DNA from: Aestuariivita sp.
GTDB taxonomy: Bacteria > Pseudomonadota > Alphaproteobacteria > Rhodobacterales > Rhodobacteraceae
Assembly: GCA_018401465.1 (NCBI GenBank)
Contig: JAGYKE010000004.1
Coordinates: 124,001-188,000 of the forward strand
Reading direction: 5' to 3'
DNA: 64,000 nt
The notes under the pieces were generated by a model. It had not been told where the DNA came from. It did not search any database and was given only the letters and a program-made list of their open reading frames with translations. Positions 61,182 to 64,000 of the stretch are shown here, piece after piece. How positions within the stretch are numbered: position 1 is the stretch's first letter; every line of letters begins with the position of its first letter. The position numbers were made by a program, and so were the translations under genes.

Positions 61182-62014
61182 ACGGTCTGCATGTCCTCGG
61201 CCTGCGCATAAGTGCGGCGGCGCTTGTCCTCGATCAGATCGGCGATGCGCGACATGGCAATGCCGCGCATGATCAGGCTGGCGGGCAGGAAGGCCCAGGC
61301 GGCGATCGTCCAGATCATCACATGCGGATTCGACAGCATCAGCGGGTCGATCATGGAAGAGGCCAGCTTGACCGCCGCCGGGATGATGAAGGGCAGAAGC
61401 ACGCCAAGGATGATGTTCACACGCGCGTCGCGGTAGAGCCGTTCGACCACGTCGCCGCCGCCCGTGGGATCGAACAGCGGCAGATTGGTCCAGACGTTGA
61501 ACGACCCCTTGCCGGTGGGCCAGCCCCGCACCCGGATCGCGGCCGCAAAGAGAATGATCGCGCTGAGGCAGATGGTATAGGACATCGCCGCCGCGACCCG
61601 CAGATCGGTCAGCAGCGCGGGCGGGGCATCTTGGGGCAGCATCAGCACCACAAGGCGCACCGGCGAATAGGGAAAGTCGAGCATGTCGCCCACCTGCGCG
61701 CCGAAGCCGGCAAGCGCCGCGGTCACATCGGTCGGGGCCGCGGCGTTCTTGGCGATCAGCGTCAGCGCGAGGATCGTGCCGAAGAAGGCGAAGAACCGCA
61801 GCCGGTTGAGCGGCGGGGCATCGCGGAATTCGACGAAGGAGGGGAAGACGGTATTGTATTCCAGGAAGACAAGAAGCCCGGCGATGATGGCGGCGAAGAC
61901 CACGAGTTCGGGGGTTTCGATGTTCTGCGTCGTCAGCAGAAGCGACGGTGTCGCAATTGCTCCTGCCACAAGGGCTGCACGGAAGGCAGCGCCGGTTACG
62001 CGATAAAACACCAC
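61178..62014 (-). CDS. conserved membrane protein of unknown function
   Basis: A 278-residue protein with about seven hydrophobic segments: ALVAGAIATPSLLL, LVVFAAIIAGLLVFLEY, FFAFFGTILALTLIA, a segment near YTICLSAIILFAAAI, and three more toward the C-terminus (VNIILGVLLPFIIPAAVKL, MIWTIAAWAFLPASLIM). The last 30 residues are charged and cytoplasmic. No catalytic motif is evident. It is coupled to the exonuclease/phosphatase-fold gene, so the two may work together at the envelope. Confidence 0.75.
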   Translation of the reverse strand: MVFYRVTGAAFRAALVAGAIATPSLLLTTQNIETPELVVFAAIIAGLLVFLEYNTVFPSFVEFRDAPPLNRLRFFAFFGTILALTLIAKNAAAPTDVTAALAGFGAQVGDMLDFPYSPVRLVVLMLPQDAPPALLTDLRVAAAMSYTICLSAIILFAAAIRVRGWPTGKGSFNVWTNLPLFDPTGGGDVVERLYRDARVNIILGVLLPFIIPAAVKLASSMIDPLMLSNPHVMIWTIAAWAFLPASLIMRGIAMSRIADLIEDKRRRTYAQAEDMQTV

Positions 62015-62260
62015 TCGATCCCTTCAAACCGGACCGGCCGGGTTCTTTGCCCTGCCTGTATCCACCTTGATACCGCCTGCGCGGCCACGCCTCAATTTGG
62101 TCACATTTGTGCCGCGTTTTGTCGCGGCTCTCAACCTTCCTGTGACGGTGGGGGGTGGATTGTCCGGGCAAGGCCCCGGAACTGGTGCCTTCTTGCATCA
62201 AGCCCCGACCCGCCTATGGGGCCGGGGCTTGTGAACCACAAGATATGGGGGCGCGGCAGG

Positions 62261-62866
62261 TCAGACCCAGGGGCGCGCCTGCGCAGTCTGCTTCTCGTAG
62301 GTGTCGATCGCGCCGGCCTTTTCCATCGTCAGGCCGATATCGTCCAGACCGTTGATCAGACAATGCTTTTTGAAGGCGTCGACTTCGAAGGCGAAGACCT
62401 CCCCGTCCGAAGATGTCACCGTCTGGCTTTCCAGATCGACGATCATCCGCGCGTTCGACCCCTTTTCGGCGTCTTTCATCAGCACCGCGACCGCTTCGGG
62501 CGGCAGCATGACGGGCAGGATGCCGTTCTTGAAGCAGTTGTTGTAGAAGATGTCGGCGAAGGAGGTGGAGATCACGCAACGGATCCCGAAATCGAGCAGC
62601 GCCCAAGGCGCGTGTTCGCGCGACGACCCGCAGCCGAAATTGTCGCCCGCCACAAGGATCTGCGCATCACGGTATTGCGGCTGGTTCAGCACGAAGCCGG
62701 GGATTTCCGCGCCGTCCAGAGTATAGCGCATCTCGTCGAAGAGGTTCTTGCCCAGCCCCGAACGCTGGATCGTCTTCAGAAACTGCTTGGGGATGATCAT
62801 GTCGGTGTCGATATTGACCAGCGGCATGGGTGCCGCGATGCCGGTCAGGGTGGTGAACTTGTCCAT
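62261..62866 (-). CDS. leuD: 3-isopropylmalate dehydratase small subunit
   Basis: A 201-residue swivel-domain subunit: [17 protein letters not shown], then [19 protein letters not shown] and [18 protein letters not shown] are diagnostic. The start at 62866 has GAGGAGAA 7-8 bases upstream on the - strand. It works with LeuC, which is outside the window, to isomerise 2- to 3-isopropylmalate. About 250 non-coding bases separate it from the next gene; a GC hairpin (AAGCCCCG and CGGGGCTT around 62197-62227) lies just after its stop, with no strong T-run. Confidence 0.95.
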   Translation of the reverse strand: MDKFTTLTGIAAPMPLVNIDTDMIIPKQFLKTIQRSGLGKNLFDEMRYTLDGAEIPGFVLNQPQYRDAQILVAGDNFGCGSSREHAPWALLDFGIRCVISTSFADIFYNNCFKNGILPVMLPPEAVAVLMKDAEKGSNARMIVDLESQTVTSSDGEVFAFEVDAFKKHCLINGLDDIGLTMEKAGAIDTYEKQTAQARPWV

Positions 62867-63013
62867 CGGTCTTCTCCTCGGTCGGGCCTGTGTCGCTTTA
62901 GCCGCTCGGGGGGCGGGCGGCAAGATGGCGGGGCGGCCCGGGGCGCTCTGGTCAAGCGCCTGCGCCGGGCTTAGGACTTTCTCGAAACCTGCCTGATCCC
63001 GGGAAGATCCCCC

Positions 63014-64000
63014 ATGCTCCGCTTCGTGGCCGAGAATGCGCGCTGGCTGGCCACGGGTGTCTTGCTGACGCTCGGGGCATGCCTTGGGCACACATGGTTC
63101 ATCTCGCTTTTCGCGGGCGAGATCCGGGCCGAATACGGGCTGAGCGACGGGCAATGGGGCCTGCTTTACACCGCCGCGACGCTCGGTTCCGCGGCGCTTC
63201 TCTTCGGGCGCGGGGGATGGGCCGATTCCGTGCCCCTGTCGCGACTGGTACCGATGGTGGCGGTGGCCTTTGCCGGGGCTGCAGTGCTGATGGCGCTGGG
63301 GCAAGCGGTCTGGACGCTCGGGATCGCGGTGTTCCTGTTGCGCTTCTGTGGTCAGGGCATGTTCAGCCATATCCAGCAGACCGCGATGGCGCGCTGGTTC
63401 ATCGCCACACGCGGGCGGGCCATGGCATTCACCAATCTGGGCTATACCACGGGCCAGATCCTGTTGCCGCTGCCCGCGGTTCTGCTGATGGGCTGGATCG
63501 GCTGGCGGGCAAGCTGGCTGGTGGTGGCGGCGATCTTGCTTCTGTTCATCCTGCCGTTGCTGCTTGTCCTGCTGAAACAGGACCGCGCCCCGCAGGGCGT
63601 CAGAGGTGGCGCTTTGGGTGTAGCCGGCCTTGGCAATCGGCATTGGCGCCGGGGCGACACGCTGCGCCACTGGCTGTTCTGGGCGCTGGTGCCGCTGATG
63701 CTGACGCCGGGCTATATCGGCACGGTCGTGTTCTTCCATCAGGTCCATATCGCCGAGATCAAGGGCTGGTCGCTGGTCGCCATGGCGCCCGCCTATCCCG
63801 CTTGGGCGCTGTCGGAGGTGGCCGCGGCCTTTGTCGCGGGCTGGGTGGCGGACCGGTTCGGGCCTGCGCGGCTGTTGCCTCTGGCATTGTTGCCGATGGG
63901 TGTGGGTATCGCGATGATCGGCATGGCGCAGACGCCGTTGGCCTGGATCGTCGGCATCGGACTGATCGGGGTGACGCAGGGGCTGACCAATACGATCTGG
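63014..64000 (+). CDS. MFS transporter (3' end outside window)
   Basis: 329 codons are visible without a stop. At least eight to nine hydrophobic segments are present. MFS-like features are [28 protein letters not shown] (the loop 2-3 region), [20 protein letters not shown] in the middle, and the second-half loop [26 protein letters not shown]. The start ATG has GGGAAGATCC upstream. It is divergent from leuD with a 147-base gap. Substrate cannot be predicted. Confidence 0.85.
   Translation, partial: MLRFVAENARWLATGVLLTLGACLGHTWFISLFAGEIRAEYGLSDGQWGLLYTAATLGSAALLFGRGGWADSVPLSRLVPMVAVAFAGAAVLMALGQAVWTLGIAVFLLRFCGQGMFSHIQQTAMARWFIATRGRAMAFTNLGYTTGQILLPLPAVLLMGWIGWRASWLVVAAILLLFILPLLLVLLKQDRAPQGVRGGALGVAGLGNRHWRRGDTLRHWLFWALVPLMLTPGYIGTVVFFHQVHIAEIKGWSLVAMAPAYPAWALSEVAAAFVAGWVADRFGPARLLPLALLPMGVGIAMIGMAQTPLAWIVGIGLIGVTQGLTNTIW

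Noticed and set aside
61322-62974. A 550-codon open frame on the + strand
   Set aside because: It crosses both leuD and the membrane-protein gene in antisense; the real genes have clear motifs.
1-64000. CRISPR arrays, insertion sequences, phage genes, rRNA
   Set aside because: Looked for on both strands; no regular repeat-spacer pattern, transposase, integrase or rRNA sequence was seen.

Overview
The window is a 64 kb stretch of GC-rich chromosome from an alphaproteobacterium, most likely a Rhodobacterales member (Roseobacter/Paracoccus relatives). The evidence is the density of TRAP, TTT and ABC importers, the dctP-dctQ-dctM/RpiR arrangement, the leuD-(two unrelated genes)-exonuclease/phosphatase-leuB order, and small Crp/Fnr-linked stress genes. 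Species cannot be read from the sequence. Genes are tightly packed, often with 4-base stop/start overlaps. I saw no phage, transposase, CRISPR array or rRNA.

Layout. (1) 1-8.8 kb, + strand: the 3' end of an aconitase, then prpF, a cytoplasmic solute-binding-fold protein, a TctC/TctA-TctB tricarboxylate transporter, a second PrpF/GalD-like protein, an AbrB-family membrane protein and a 2-hydroxyacid dehydrogenase. This looks like a tricarboxylate (aconitate-like) uptake and catabolism operon. (2) 9-16.9 kb, - strand: N-formylglutamate-amidohydrolase-like enzyme, TRAP transporter, glutamine-synthetase-like ligase, aldehyde dehydrogenase and Fe-alcohol dehydrogenase, with a divergent RpiR regulator. 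This could be a gamma-glutamyl amino-alcohol pathway. (3) 18-24.7 kb: GNAT enzyme and a dipeptide-type ABC importer. (4) 24.7-31.9 kb: LysR regulator, creatinase and a polyamine-type ABC importer, a candidate creatine uptake and use unit. (5) 32-36.1 kb: arsenic operon with an ArsR-ArsC fusion, GAPDH, ArsJ and ACR3. (6) 36.1-39.9 kb, - strand: orphan phnM with phnD, phnC, phnE.

(7) 40-50 kb is the most unusual part. It is an island of small stress genes: a phosphoribosyltransferase, DUF2267, CBS-pair, lipoprotein, host-attachment-family, Hsp20, YgiT zinc-finger and EF-hand genes, plus a multi-PAS sensor with no output domain. It carries two Crp/Fnr regulators, one with an FNR-like set of four cysteines. 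Nine copies of a Crp/Fnr-type box, each holding CATTGA on one strand, lie between genes of this island and before the next operon. (8) 49.9-57.1 kb: MacA/MacB-like exporter followed by an MCE (Mla-type) lipid transport set, preceded by two of these boxes. (9) 57.2-64 kb: tRNA-Pro(CGG), Na/phosphate cotransporter family gene, leuB, an exonuclease/phosphatase-fold protein, a membrane protein, leuD and the start of an MFS transporter.

Two patterns cross operons. All five exported solute-binding-protein genes with a signal peptide are followed at once by a strong GC hairpin before the next gene, which probably keeps the binding protein more abundant than its partners. Most regulatory claims rest on reading palindromes by eye and are marked as inference.
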